From Monocercomonoides exilis (lineage: Eukaryota > Preaxostyla > Oxymonadida > Polymastigidae): 64,000 nucleotides of DNA. The translations under genes were made by a program, and so were the position numbers. Numbering within the stretch: position 1 is the stretch's first letter; each line of letters begins with the position of its first letter. The stretch covers positions 1,311,501-1,375,500 of the forward strand of contig LSRY02000009.1 of assembly GCA_001643675.2 (NCBI GenBank), written 5' to 3'. The notes beneath the pieces were generated by a model. The model saw only the letters and a list, made by a program, of their open reading frames with translations. It did no database searches and was not told where the DNA came from. Positions 46,880 through 58,976 of this stretch are shown in pieces.

Positions 46880-49381
46880 CTTCCTCCTCCTCTTCCTCTT
46901 CCTCGTTGCTTCGCTCTTCTAGAAACAGATTTCTGACAAGCGAAGAGCAGCAGATGAGGAAGATGCAGCAACAGTTCGGAAGAAGAAGGAAAAGACAATA
47001 TTTTGTTTTTCCACCAGATGTGTTTGAGGCGCTGCCGCTGTTTGCAGAGTTTCGGATGGTGGAGCGGTATGCGGAGAATCTGGAGAAGAGGAAGAGAGAA
47101 AGAGAGAATGAATGAATGAGAGAAGAGAGAGAAAAAGAACAAGAGATCAAATAAAGATGAGGAAGGTATTGAAGCCCGAAAATGATGTAAATAATAATGA
47201 TGATGAAAATGATAATAAAGCAAAATCAGAAGAAAATGAGAGTTTATCATTGATTGGAAGAGATACTCTGAAGGAACCGAAGTAAAATGAAGAAAGTGAA
47301 TGCCTTTCCGACAGCTCCATCATCAGTGATGAAGAAGAGCGAAGAGAGAAGAGACACAAACAGAGAGAGAAACAGAGGCTGATGCGAAGGTATTACCAGG
47401 CGCTTGAGCTTCAACGTGATTCTGTTGTGAATGAAGTGCTTTTGATGGTCAGACCAAACCTGCTGCTTTCTCCGACGCCGATTGACGAATCAATAAAAAG
47501 ACCAGGAATGAGTGGGAATGCTGCAAAAAATGAAGGAGATGATAAAGAAGACGGAAAAGAAGAGAAAGAAGTGAACAATTCTTTGAATGAAAATGGAAAC
47601 AGTGAAGAAGTTGAAGGCGATGAAGATAGCACGAAAGACGAGGATCAAGAAGTGATTTTGGAGGATTCAACAAACAACTCAAAAGAAGCTTCATCAAAAG
47701 CAAAGATAATCAAATAGAAGCAGAAAAGATTACAAATACAAAAGAATCTATTAAAAACGATAAAAAACGGGAAACGGTCAATGATGAGCCAAGACCAGAG
47801 CCTCTTTCATCGCAATCACAACAAAAACTGCAGCAACAGAACATAACAACAACTCCCTCTCCAACGCCATCTCCTTCTCCACAGCCTAAGCAATATATTT
47901 CTGGAAGAGGAAACTTTGGAACGATACACTTTACACGAGGGAAGCGAATGGACGGTGGATGAAGAGGAGTCGGAGGGAGAGCGTTGATTGCGTACAGCCA
48001 AGAGATGGAGATGGGAAGAGGAGCTGTAGGTACACCTACAACTCCGCTATCACGTGCTGTTGGAGGAGGAATTGGAGGAAGAGGAGGAGAGGTGACGTTG
48101 GGTGTGATGGGGATGAAGGAGTTCAACAAAAAAGTTACAAGGGCGATGTCAGATGAGTTTCAGAATGAGAAAGGGAAAGTGGACGATGAAGAGTCGAAAA
48201 TCAGGTTCAATTCATTGGAATCTGATGATCAGAGAGAAAAACTACTTCTGCTAATGAAACTGCAGGATATACAGAAGAAGAAGAAGGAGAAAGAAGAGAA
48301 AGAGAGGAGGCGGAAGAAGATAGAAGAGCGGGAGCGCAGAAAAATGGAGAAAATGGCGAAGAAGATAGAGGAAAAAGATAAAAATCTGTTTAGCAGCATC
48401 CAAGGAATACTTCTACCATCCCGTGAGACAGGCACACCGATTAACCAGAAGGTGAACAAAATGGCAAGCGAGGCGCAACAAGAGGCGAAAGAAAGCCAAA
48501 CGCCATTTTTAACAAGAGAACTGAAATTGGACTGCACGCTGAATGACCTCTTTAATTCTGACTTTGAAGATTTGAGCTATGAACTGGATGTGCCTTTCCG
48601 CTATGTGCGAATCAAAAGCGAGGAAAATGGGTAATTTGTGTTAAAGATGCGGAAAATGCCTGTGTTAGCAGCAGTCGACGCGAGGCAGACCAGAACGCTG
48701 TTGGATCTGATGAGCGCACTGAAGAGCGGGCTGAGACAGAGCAGGGCGGAGTTGAGAAGAGGAAGAGGGATGAAGTGGAGGGGCTGGTGGTCGCACAAAG
48801 AGGAAGCAGAAGTGACACACAGGAAGGGAAGGAAAGGAGCAGGGAAAGGATCACCTCTGATGTTTCAAAAGGAGAAAGGGATAAGAACCTTTAGTCAGAG
48901 CTGCATGCCTGGGAGAAGAAATGCGCTGTCGTTCTCAAAATTGGTATCTTTCTCCGCTTTGCAGAATTCAATGGTGATGGATCTGATGTAGAAATATTCT
49001 GAACTTAATTTGGTTGCGCCTTTTGATTCAGCTGCTGATCTTGCTGTAAATACAAACATTGCTCTTCATCCTCTCTCTAACTGCAATTCTTCACTTGTCA
49101 ATTCATCCTTTTTTATGAACATTCAACAGCAATCTTTTTTTTCTCTCAGAACATCTTTATCTCCTTCACTGCAATTCCAAGCAAAACTTCTTTCTTCTTA
49201 TTATCCTGCAGCTCCTGGCTAACTTTCTCCACTTTCACTGCCTGCTCCTTCTTCTTCTACTTCTTTTTCATTCAACTATCATCGAGTTCAGTGCCAGACC
49301 TCATCTTTCGTTGCAACTTGGAAAGAAACAAAGAAATACTTATTCTCGATGATACATCAGCTTAAGTTATATGTCAACTGA
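46880..49381 (+). CDS. Long charged/coiled-coil protein, open only with TAA/TAG as Gln; one TGA and frameshifts upstream
   Basis: 46880-47115 reads SSRNRFLTSEEQQMRKMQQQ and QYFVFPPDVFEALPLFAEF to a TGA. 47160-47717 is a second frame crossing TAA at 47283-47285 (DTLKEPK, TAA, NEESECLSDSS) and reading MRRYYQALELQRDSVVNEVL. From about 47718 a third frame reads ITTTPSPTPSPSPQPKQYIS, then GNFGTIHFTRGKRMDGG, TGA at 47959, and glycine-rich RGVGGRALIAYSQEMEMGRG. From there to TGA 49379-49381 it stays open for over 460 codons across TAA 48632, TAG 48989 and TAA 49220. That part has a charged coiled coil (KKKKEKEEKERRRKKIEERE) and the conserved-looking LDCTLNDLFNSDFEDLSYEL. Function unknown. The open run is among the best evidence for the altered code; the upstream breaks may be homopolymer errors. 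Confidence 0.5.
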
Positions 49382-50435
49382 AACGATTCTCCACAAAGCA
49401 AAGAAAAGTCTGCAAATTATCAACAACTGAATCAATTCTGACTTTTTCATTTGGAGGCTGAAAGAGGCACAGATAAAAACGAAATAACGTTGAAGCAATT
49501 TTTGTTTGGAATGAATGAGTTTGAAAATAGCCTTCAGCAGATTTCGCAGCTACGAAATCACAACAAATAGTTGGAAATGAAACGATGAGTGAGAAAAGCA
49601 ATTTAGAGGAAAAGGCATATTTGAAGAGAAATTATATGAGACAGTTGGGTGAATCGTTCACGAACAAGTTGGAATAGAAAAATTGAGGAAAATATAATCT
49701 GAAGAAAATTACTAGATATGTATGAATATATTCTTTTTGAATATACAATAACAATGAAATTTTTTTCATGAGCTTTATTTTCATTCGATGAAAAAGAGAA
49801 AATAAATGAAGAAATTTCGAAGAAATATTTTTGTATGAGCCAATGTCAGACTTCTCGAAAGACAAGTGATGATATAGACTTCAAATGAAAAGAAGATGAA
49901 ATCTCAAGAATTTTTCAATGATATGGAAAATATTCAAAAATTTGTAAATGGAATTAATAATAAAGAAATTAGAAAATGTTTGTCATTTCCAGTGATTTTT
50001 GTGTCAACCGCGTCGAAAGTGAGTGTTTGAATGGGAACAAATGTTGAGGTGAGGAGGGTGAGGGAAGCGTCTTGGAGGAGGGAAATGAAGCCGGTGAGGG
50101 CATACTCGATGGTGGCACATGGGATCTGTTGGGGTCTGCCACATGCATCAGAATTAGTTCCTCTGTTTGAAACGATTTAATTCAAAGTGATGAAGATGAT
50201 CCAGATATTGAACTTGACTTAATCCAACGTTCCACTATTTCGTTTAACGCTTGATGAATTCGATGAAAGGAAAAAAAGAAATGGAGATTTGTTGGCTATA
50301 CAAAGACGAAAAGAAAAAAGAGAAATAACTATTATTTATAAATTGGTTTCAATATTTTTGTTTTCTTATCGTTTTTTCTGTTCTTATTTTAAATTTATTT
50401 ATTCATTTTTTTAATATTTTTAATTTATTTTAATT
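49382..50435. other. No supported gene
   Basis: AT-rich with short ORFs (49374-49601 and 49632-49865 minus) without motifs. Nothing recognised. Confidence 0.45.
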
Positions 50436-50647
50436 AACTTGATCAAAAAAATTCTTTTTCATCTAAATCATATAAACATAGGTTTGTATTTTTGTTTAAA
50501 TGAAAAAAACAAATAAATGTTTTGTCAACACATGCTAAATACTCATGAAAAATCAATTCTTGTTATTAGATCTAAAAATACCACAATAGATTTTATTATT
50601 TCAATTTTTGATCTTTTTTTATGATATCAAAAAAAATCACCCAAATG
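50436..50647. repeat. Short AT-rich interspersed repeat, copy B
   Basis: Same ends as 2852-3057 (AACTTGATCAAAAAAA at one side, TGATATCAAAAAAAATCACC at the other) and similar length, with a diverged middle. Confidence 0.5.
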
Positions 50648-50988
50648 GTCAATCATATGATGAAAGCATTTGGAGAAGAAAGAAGAGGTGAGGAAAGAAA
50701 ATTTGAAAAAAGACAGAACAGAGGAAATAAAGATTCACGAGTTTTTATGGGAAACTGAACAGAAGCAGAGGAGCTGAAGCTGATGAAGCAGACGAAGAGA
50801 AAGAGGCAACGAAGACAACAAAGGCGATCTATTGCTTAGCGGGAAAAGCCAAGAACATTCTTTTTTTTAAGAGAACGAATTTGGTGAAAAGAGGAGCTTT
50901 TTTAACTTGAAGAACTCAATTCTTTGTATTTGATTAAGTGCGTCTCCTCGATTTTTTTAACATCCCAGACAGCTGCAGGTTCGCAACA

Positions 50989-51201
50989 TCAGATGGAAGG
51001 AAAAGTTCTTATCCCCACATTTTGAATTATATATGCTTTGACTGCATTATTTTCTGCGCTTTCATCCACAATGTTTCCATATGACTCGCTAACTTCATCT
51101 TTTTCATTATATCTGACTTCAAAACAAATATTGATTCCACTGGACACAGGCACATTCAGATTACCATGAGAAAAAGAAACAAGATGTTCAACGATCTGCA
51201 T
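50989..51201 (-). pseudogene. Conserved-looking gene fragment
   Basis: The minus frame reads SFSHGNLNVPVSSGINICFE and VRYNEKDEVSESYGNI, a well-formed beta-strand-rich segment. The frame is short, has no ATG at its start and ends TGA. It resembles in style the LFHP segment of the 13.5-kb ORF, so both may be pieces of one larger family. Taken as a gene relic. Confidence 0.35.
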
Positions 51202-51273
51202 CTTTCTGCCTTCATTTTTTCTCTCGAAACTCCATCTTCACACGTTTTATGGATGGCCACTTCCAGCTTATGT

Positions 51274-51337
51274 TAGAAAAGAAAATCGAATATCAATTCC
51301 TTCTCTTATAATTGAGAACCACGATCTATGGGTAGTC
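51274..51337. repeat. Lone terminal sequence related to the 55-59 kb DIRS element
   Basis: Shares TCAATTCCTTCTCTTAT and GAGAACCACGATCTATGGGT with the right terminus at 59625-59660 in reverse complement, and TTAGAAAAGAAAATCGAA with the left terminus. No element body is attached here, so it is a relic of another insertion. Confidence 0.7.
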
Positions 51338-52259
51338 GCCCGTGAGGATCAAGGTTGTGAAAGGGGAAAATTTGAAATGCAAGTTACAATCTCATTACAG
51401 CTTAACCATTAACCAACAATTAAAAAAAACGGAAAGTTCCAAGCATATGAACCAACAATAAAAAATATTTTTCATAAAGAATAACAAAGAAAACGTAATA
51501 TAAATTAATTTCAAATTAGTTTTATTTGTCGAAAATGCACTTTTTATAACTTTCTATTTTTCATTCAATCTATCCCATGAACATTTACAAACTTTCCTAA
51601 TTTTAATAGTTTTTTTTATGAAGGCTTGGAGCTTTTTCATCTCATAGCAAGGTATTCAATAGTTATATTTTGTAACAGTTGCAAATAACTTTTTGAAAAA
51701 TTTTCACATCATCATTTTTGGCTGTTATTATTCAAAACAAATAGAATCTTTGATTTTTCATTCTATTAAGAAAAGTTCTTTATCAATAATATGTGCATGA
51801 ATTTCATTGAATGAAAACAAACTTTTAGAAAACTGCTATTGCGAACTATTTGATCTTCTGACAAAATTTTCAAACTGAGTTCAAAGAAATTTATTTATGG
51901 AAGTAATCCAGAAAATTAAAGCGATTAAGTGTTTGCTTCTGTGCGCGATATGAAAGAGGAATGACTTGTACTGATGATGAATTTGGTGGCTGAGAGGAAA
52001 CAGCAGACACAACAAATAAAGACAGCTCTTTGAAATTAACAACAATTAATGCTGCAGTTGAGTTTGAGAAAATCTCAATTAATGATTTTCCTGCTTTTTG
52101 CTTCAATAAAGATAACGAAGAATACAAAGATGAAAAAAATTCAGATGAAGTCAAAGCAGAAGAAATACAAACAAATCACTTTTCACCAAACGCTTCTGCT
52201 GATAGCTGTTTCATTTATTCTTGCAAGATGATCACAGAGTGAGAAACATTATCAAACCA
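51338..52259. other. AT-rich region with one uncertain ORF
   Basis: A plus frame 51994-52242 (TTINAAVEFEKISINDFPAF, TGA stop) and a minus frame 51891-52154 (SLFVVSAVSSQPPNSSSVQV) overlap. Neither has a recognised domain. The minus frame lies just 3' of the beta-helix gene and could be its decayed tail. Confidence 0.35.
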
Positions 52260-54575
52260 TCAACAATTGCACTTAACACAAATAATGGTGTTTGAAAACA
52301 ACACTGGCTCTTCTGACGTGATTGTACAGTCGCCCAGCATCAGATTTCCGCTCTTTACTCCAAAGACAGAGCGATGCGGAGAAGCGAAGCTGAAGCCGGA
52401 GACGATGTTCATCCCCAAAATCTCACATTCCTCTGACGAAGACACAACACAATCTGCACTTCCATCCGTCTGAGCGATTTCGCAGTTGAACTCAAAAACA
52501 GCTGGGCTGCCTCCGACTGTCTGCACTGTCGCTGATGAAATGGCTGCCTCTGCTGAAACAGCTGCCTTCTTCACCACCAGCACGTTCTGGTACGGCTCGT
52601 CGTTCAGATGCCGCACAGCCTCGCTCAGCGTCTCACACGGGTCTTCCCTTCGCCCACAGTTCTTCTCGTTCTTCCCTTTCTCTCCTGACACAAATACCCG
52701 CTCTGACTTGTAGAACACAATAAATGGCACCAAATCAATCGGCTCCTCCTCCACTTTGTCCATCTCGTAGATTACATTATCTCTGTCGAAAGCCAACTCA
52801 CTGAAGTCCATAACAAACAGCGCCTCGTTGATCTGCTCAGCAATCGATCGGAAGACAATGTAAAGATCCTTCGACACACTCGCTCTGTTCAAAAAAAACC
52901 GAATCAGCCGAAATTTGATTGGCAGCGCCTTCGCTTTCTTCGCAGACTGTGCATCTGAATCTTCTGGATCGTCCAGGCAGCTCAATGCAATTGTGCCTCC
53001 TTTTCCTTCACTCGTTAAGCACACACCTGTTACAAAAGACGACAGATTCGCCAGCAGACTGCCTTCATTTGCCCAGCTGTCAGTCAGCCCACCCGCCTTC
53101 TCCTTCATCCACACACAAAACGCCCCTCCCAGCTGATACTCACTCTTGCAGTCGCTGAATGTCGAGTTGTCCATCGTCAGCACCACAGACAGCGCGCTCT
53201 CATAAGAAATGATCGATGCCTTCGCATTTGTGCTGCGGATGAGATGCCACTGAAGATTCTTCAGTCTAATTTCGCTTTCTTTCATTTCTTTGCCATTCCC
53301 TGATAAAATTGATTCATCATTTCCCTTCTCTTCTGCATCCCCCACAGAAATAAACGATCCATCTGCAAAATTCAGAACATCAACAGAAAACATGCTTGCC
53401 ACAAAATGTGCAACCGGTGAAGCAAGTTGGATGGCAGATGTCGCAAAGGAGAGTTCTGCCATTTTGGACTCTTCAATCGAAAGTGTCCCAGACGAAACAT
53501 GGAAAAGCACAAACGCAATGCCTTTTTCTGCTGTCTGCATCGCAAAGGAGCATTTGCTAAGCGTGGCTGTTTCCGTCTCAATGAAAAGAGGTTACTTTTG
53601 AAGTGTTTCGAAAGACGAAGGCAGGAAGAAGTTGATGGAGGTAGTGTTGAGCATAAGCTTGTTTGTGAGCACAGCCTCAGAAGGATCAGAAAGAGATTGA
53701 ATAGCTTTTCCCACATTGATTGTGCATTCATCTGAGGAAGGCTCATCAGAAGAGGAAGAAGAAGAATAGCCAGGAGAAGAGGGAACAGCTGGGCTTATTG
53801 AGCTGTTTGAAAGGTCCCACTCGTCTGTAATGGCAGCACTTGTGTTGATTATGATTTCTCTGAACTGAACTCCTTCTCTGAAATGCCTCATTCCTTCCCA
53901 AAACGACAGGCAAGGCTCCGTTTCTGATCCGCACCCATGGATGTCTCTTCCACTCGACGACACAACAACAGAAGTGTCTGTGTGCTCAAACTGCAGCTTG
54001 TCCAATGAAACTCCTTCTGAAAAGTTCACTTCGTCTAACCCAAAGAAAGCCGTTGTATTCTTCCATTCAGTCCAATCAAACATCACAAAACACCAAATCA
54101 GACAAAGAAAATCCATCGATCGAGTTGCAGCAGCTCAGATACAAAAACCCTCCTTTTCCTTTGAAAGTCGAACAAATACAAACAACTCAGAATTCACACC
54201 ATTCCTCAGATCATTCGCCACAATGAACATGTCTCTTCCCTTGCGCTATGTTTCCTCCAATCCTTATGTCTGAAAATGAATATCTGTCATTGTTGTCTGT
54301 TGCACATGTCAAATTAATTCCTCCGCCACATCCTTCAGAACTGCTGCAGATGCTGTTCGTCATTCCCACATTCCTCGTTTTCAGCTGTTCATCTGCCACT
54401 TTCAGCTCAAAAGACATCGCTCCTCCATTTTAGCATCTTTCAGATCCGAATGTCTGGAAGGTGTATCCAACAACTTCGATTTCGTAGATATTCTGAAGAT
54501 GAATAATCGAAGAACACGGATATGTTGCTCCGTTGTTGATGCTGCTGAATGAAGAAGATCACAATAGAAGAATGG
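52260..54575 (-). pseudogene. Beta-helix surface protein with two CG-x4-PC signatures; TAA in frame, one frameshift
   Basis: From about 54575 the frame reads INNGATYPCSSIIHLQNIYE, then TFGSERC, TAA at 54430-54432, NGGAMSFELKVADEQ: the TAA falls inside the common CxNGGA turn, so glutamine fits. A frameshift near 54235 moves to RDMFIVANDLRNGVNSELFV. A further shift leads to the frame 53592-54116 with SGRDIHGCGSETEPCLSFWE. TAA at 53592-53594 is in frame between SSFETLQK and PLFIETETATLSKCSFAMQT. The 426-codon downstream part has rungs (MDNSTFSDCKSEYQLGGAFC) and the second signature KNCGRREDPCETLSEAVRHL. It ends at TGA 52260-52262 inside a rung (LFSNTIICVKCNC), so the C-terminus (TM and any kinase) is missing. 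Upstream an in-frame TGA lies near 54565. Secreted or surface-exposed. Confidence 0.65.
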
Positions 54576-55324
54576 CTGTCGAAAAATCCTCTTTATCTAT
54601 GTATTTGTAGTTTAAGTTTTTCCTTTTTAAAGAATTATGCAAATAAATATTTTTATTTATGGATGATATTTTGCTAAAGATTCTGATTGTTTAATATGAG
54701 TGGGAATCAATATCATCGATGAAATAAACAAAAAAATTGAATTATGATTTTCACATTCAATCATATATTTTATTATAATTAAAAAAACTCTGTTCGTTTT
54801 CGACTTTTGATTGTTTTTTGATGATTTCGAAATTCATGCATTCTTTTGTGCCCGAAATATTCTGTGCAAATGAAAAAACTCATTTGAAATTTTATCGTTC
54901 GAAAAAACATGGAAAAAATAGAAAATATTGCTTATTTGCATTACTCAAAATATGAACACAACAAAAACAAGCATTTAAAAACATCACATATAAATAACAA
55001 GTATAAAACAAAGAATTCAAAATAATGAAAGTTTAAAAAATATTTATGGGAAAGATTGAATGAAAATTTAAAAGTTAAAAAAAGTGCATTTTCGACAGAT
55101 AAAACTGATTTTAAATGAATTATAATAACAAATTCTTTCGTGTACGATATCAGAAATAATTTTTGTTGACGGTCCATGTTCTTCTAACTTGCCGGAAAAA
55201 CGGGTTAACCGACTATACAAGCGTTATCACAAACTTTATTAACTCGAAGAAAAGGAATAAACAAGAACAACATTGCTCGAGACACTTATTTTCAGGGTTG
55301 GGAGTGAAACGGTGGTGGTCCAAA
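54576..55324. other. AT-rich spacer
   Basis: No gene, repeat or RNA recognised. The minus ORF 54941-55177 is phenylalanine-rich AT background. Confidence 0.5.
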
Positions 55325-55430
55325 GAGAAGGAATTGATGTTCGATTTTCTTTTCTAATAAAAGTGCATAAGCACCTTTATTGTCAAGAAAATCTTCTATC
55401 AATTCCTTCTCTTATTATTGAGAACCTAAG

Positions 55431-56751
55431 TTAATTGGGAGATGATGAGACCATCATCAGCACATCTATTGTGATCGTCCTTTGCTTTTCCTCTGTTTCC
55501 TTCCTTGTTTGTTCCCTTGTTCTGATTATAAACTCTTTTCCCTGTGCTGACGTATCTCTATTTCCTTCGGTGAGCTTTTCAATTCTTGTGGGCTTCATCG
55601 GCTGCTCTTCCTTTCTTCTTTGTTCTGAACTCTCTCGTTGACAAACGGAGCTATTGGCTTGTGAACTTGCGGCTTTCTCATTTCCGTTTCTCTTCTTTGT
55701 TTCGGATCTTCTGCATATGGCTGTGCTATTTGCATCCTCTCTATCCGCTCTTTCTTCTTGATCGTTTGTTGCAGAGGCAATGACACGGGCCATTGATGAT
55801 GCAAGATTTGATCGAGAATAATGTTTGACCAACGTATTTGTTTGTGGGGACAATTGTGCAAACTTTGCCACTTGTTCTGGGGGAATTCCTGCCATCGTCA
55901 GTGCTGAAAGGCTTGCTGCTTTGATCGAGTTTGGTGTGAATCTCTTGGGCACTCCTGCAACATATATTGCTTCCTTTGCAAGCTTCCGAATTCCTTCGAC
56001 AGCCAACGGGTGGAAGTTCTCTATGTTCAAAAGTGACTTGTTTGCGTGTTTATTTTTCTCTTGAACTCTCTTCCTCAATTCCTGGATGGCTGATGCAGGA
56101 CATATCAAACTCAGTTCTGGCAAGAATGGATCAGCATTCTCCATATTTGTGCTTGAGATCTTCAACTTTGTGTCCAAATACATACCTTCCTCCTCGAACC
56201 TGCTTTCAAACATATTGATCCTCTCAAGCTCCGTGAATCTGCAAGCAGAAAACAACACAGTTTGGACGATAACCTTCATGGTAAGCTGTTTGAAACTTAA
56301 TCCTTCATTTGGTTCCAGTCCAGAAAAGAACTCAAGCACTATTCGAGGATTCCAAATATCTCCTGTCTTCTTTTTGCTTGACTCGTCTGTCCTTCGGAAT
56401 GATCTGAAAAGGGTACGAATGATAGGTATATCTCCAAGGAAAGAAGAGAACACAATGTTGGAGGAAAGCGATATTGCTGCCCTTGTCAACTGAAGGCAAG
56501 TTAATTTCATGCCACCGTTCCTAAGCGATAGAAACACATTTTTACAACATGCGGCCCACTCCTGAATAGAATCCGGAATTCTTCCATGTCCACACTCTTT
56601 CCATTGTTTCCCAAAATGAACAAATCCATACAGATATCCTCTCCATGTGCTCCTCGAAATGCCTGCTCTGCACTCTTCTGCTAACGAGAAAGGGACGGAT
56701 TTTTATTCCAGTGCATCCCTCCACCATTGTTCTCCATCGCGTAAGGTGCAT
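55431..56751 (-). pseudogene. DIRS tyrosine recombinase
   Basis: The N-terminal SAM-like part (56542-56751 and on) reads RVQSRHFEEHMERISVWICS and GVGRML, TAA, KCVSIA, TAG, ERWHE; then a frameshift. The catalytic domain (55431-56537 frame) has TRAAISLSSNIVFSSFLGD and IVQTVLFSACRFTELERIN (the first Arg). KRFTPNSIKAASLSALTMAG stands in place of the usual HxxR, and LVKHYSRSN carries the tyrosine. The HxxR motif reads NSIK, which would impair strand cleavage. A charged tail follows, and the frame ends in the terminal repeat (TAA 55431, TGA soon after). Tyrosine recombinases integrate the circular DIRS cDNA without target duplication. Confidence 0.7.
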
Positions 56752-57448
56752 TCAGCCAGATTATCCTCAATCGACCTAGTGGAAGACTCGCACCTGTCCA
56801 TTGCATCGATGGACCCTTCCATAGAACCTCCTTCTGATTCTTCCAAGTCCATTCCAAATGGTGAATGGATCTTAACAAGCTCTCCCAATTCTGTCCCTTC
56901 CAATTCGGCAGGAGTAAAATCACTTGTGCTTTCTCCTGCCGTGCTTTCTGGATCGTTGGAATCACAAGAGGGATCGATGGATGAGCTAACACGACTTCGT
57001 TCTTCCGGGGAAACATCAGTCCGTCTTCTGCGAGCTGACTCCCTACTCCGCACCATCTTCCCACTTTGCTGTTGTGTTGCGCTGCAAACGCGTCCAGCGT
57101 TGGAGCAATGTTGAGTTTTATCATAATTCTTTCCAATACCTCGTCCCGAACCTCGTAGTCTCCTGCTCTCTCCAGTCGTGATAACGCATCTGCTCTTGTG
57201 TTCAGAACACCTGGAACATGTGATGCTCTCAACTCTATGCCTAGATCTTGTTTCAGTCTCCATAATTTCCTCAGCACTGGTCGAAGCCTCTTCCCTGCAT
57301 TCCATCTGTTTTTATTGAACACCACTGATGTGTTGTCCGATCTTAGGTGAAGAAAGGACACATGATGTTCTTGAAGGATTGGAAAGAATTGACTGAGAGC
57401 AAGTTAGACTTCCATCAGTTCACTGAAATTAGACTATTGTTTCCTCAC
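56681..57448 (-). pseudogene. DIRS RNase H and downstream linker domain
   Basis: The frame runs VRKQ, TAG at 57434-57436, SNFSELMEV, TAA at 57404-57406, LALSQFFPILQEHHVSFLHL. The RNase H consensus SNxxELxAV..AL..F is matched across both TAR codons if they are glutamine. Then come RSDNTSVVFNKNRWNAGKRL (catalytic D) and HVPGVLNTRADALSRLERAG (catalytic D near the end). After it, APTLDAFAAQHNSKVGRWC is a motif widespread downstream of RNase H in DIRS-type polyproteins. A frameshift near 57440 separates it from the upstream part. Confidence 0.7.
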
Positions 57449-58734
57449 TCATTGAGAGGAAATGAATTGTGTGCATCGAGGAGATGGTCGTTCAGGAGAA
57501 GTGATGCTCACCATGCCGTCTCCGATGCATCTGTTGTAAGAGTCGCATCCGGGGAAAATACTGGGATAAGCCTGCGTCTTGGGCGTGCTCTCAACTTCGA
57601 TATCCATTGTCGAATCTGCTGAAGGATTGAAGCATTCAACCTCAATTTGCCTTTCCATCCACTTTCCTTTATTCATTTCTGGAGCATACGATGCACGGAG
57701 TACTGCCATAGAGTGGAGTCTGGCTGAACAAACCGGACAGAGTTGAGTTTTCTGGTTATAGAAGCAAGATCTTTCGCTTTCACTATTCTCGCTTTCACAC
57801 AGTAATTTTCCCATCTGCGACACAAGCGAGTCAGTGCTTCTCTTCTGTCTCCTGCAAGCTGAACCTTCATCTTCGACGAGTCCCACTCGAAGCCAAGGAG
57901 AGAAAGCCTTCTTCTTGGTATCAACTGGCTTTTCTCCTGGTTCACCAAAAGACCTAAATCCTCCAGAAACCTGATAATCTCTTTGGCGGCCTGTGCAAAG
58001 TTTTCCTTGTTCTCGTGTAACATAAGGAAATCGTCCAAACACGCGATTACCCGAACATCCCATCGTTTCCTGATTTCTGAAGTCACCTTCCTCATCGCGT
58101 GCGTGAAAATTCTCGGAGCGTCTACGAAACAAAACGGCATTCCTTTGAATGTGTGGTCTTTTCCAGAATATCTGAAAGCAAAATACGGTCTTAGGTCTTT
58201 TTATTCGGGAAGAAGATAGTGAGCTTGTTGTAAATCCATTGTAACTGCGTAATCTTGTCCTCTCAACACACTCCCCACTGTCTTTTCGTTGTCGCATTTG
58301 AAGTGTGTCTTTATCAAGGCTGCGTCCAATCTCCTGCAGTCCAGTATCTGCCTCCATGCTCCCGATTTCTTTCTGATCAAGAACACGTTGTTTCTGTGCC
58401 TCACATCTTCTGGCCTTGTCTCCTCCACAATTTCTGTCTCTATCTGCTCCTTCAATAGATCTGCGAACGCCTTTCTTTGTTCTTCGTTTGAGTGCACGGC
58501 TCCATCTCTGAATGGCATATCCCTTAGCTTCCTTCTCATGTGTTTGCTTTTCCACATCGCTTGCACGCCCTGTTTGATCAACTTGGCACCATCAATTCTT
58601 TCCCAAGCTTCTATGAAAAACTCTGTTCTTCCTCCAATCCTTGTCCTGACTGTGGCTCCTTTCCTCACTCCATCTTCCCTCTCCATTGTTGACCCCGACT
58701 TCGGCTGTAGTGTCTCCAGTTCGTTGTGGCCCAT
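57449..58734 (-). pseudogene. DIRS reverse transcriptase and start of RNase H
   Basis: The N-terminal region (58201-58734) reads AWERIDGAKLIKQGVQAMWK and GAWRQILDCRRLDAAL, typical of DIRS/Gypsy RT. VTMDLQQAHYLLPE meets TAA at 58201-58203, after which the same frame continues KDLRPYFAFRYSGKDHTFKG and MPFCFVDAPRIFTHAMRKVT (the LPFGL/AP.IFT motif). The catalytic box is VIACLDDFLMLHENK (YxDD form with Cys). LGLLVNQEKSQLIPRRRLSL and FLGFEW-type text (LLGFEWDSSKMKV) complete the palm and thumb. The frame meets TGA at 57673-57675. It then continues LNASILQQIRQWISKL and PVFSPDATLTTDASETAW, followed by another TGA where GA is expected, marking this copy as defective. Confidence 0.75.
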
Positions 58735-58976
58735 CCAACTCTCTGCCGCTTTCCTCCTCGTGCAGCCTGTGAGCGGGGTTTTCTCCGAAAAAACTGTGAG
58801 CCCCAGATCTTTCTTGGACCAGTGTAATATCTTCTTGGGAGCTTCTGTGTTGTTGAGTTCATCTCTCCTTTAGACCATAAGGAAATTGCTGACTTTCTGC
58901 TCGTTGACTTCACGTGTGTTGAGGAGCTTGTAGTTAATCTTGTCTCCTTTAAAATCTACTCTTGCCGTTCGGTCAA

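Noticed and set aside
57449-58555. 368-residue minus ORF overlapping the RT
   Set aside because: It is an alternative frame; RT motifs (QQAH, AP.IFT, CLDD) are in the other frame. Only its 3' end, after the frameshift, reads into the RNase H frame.
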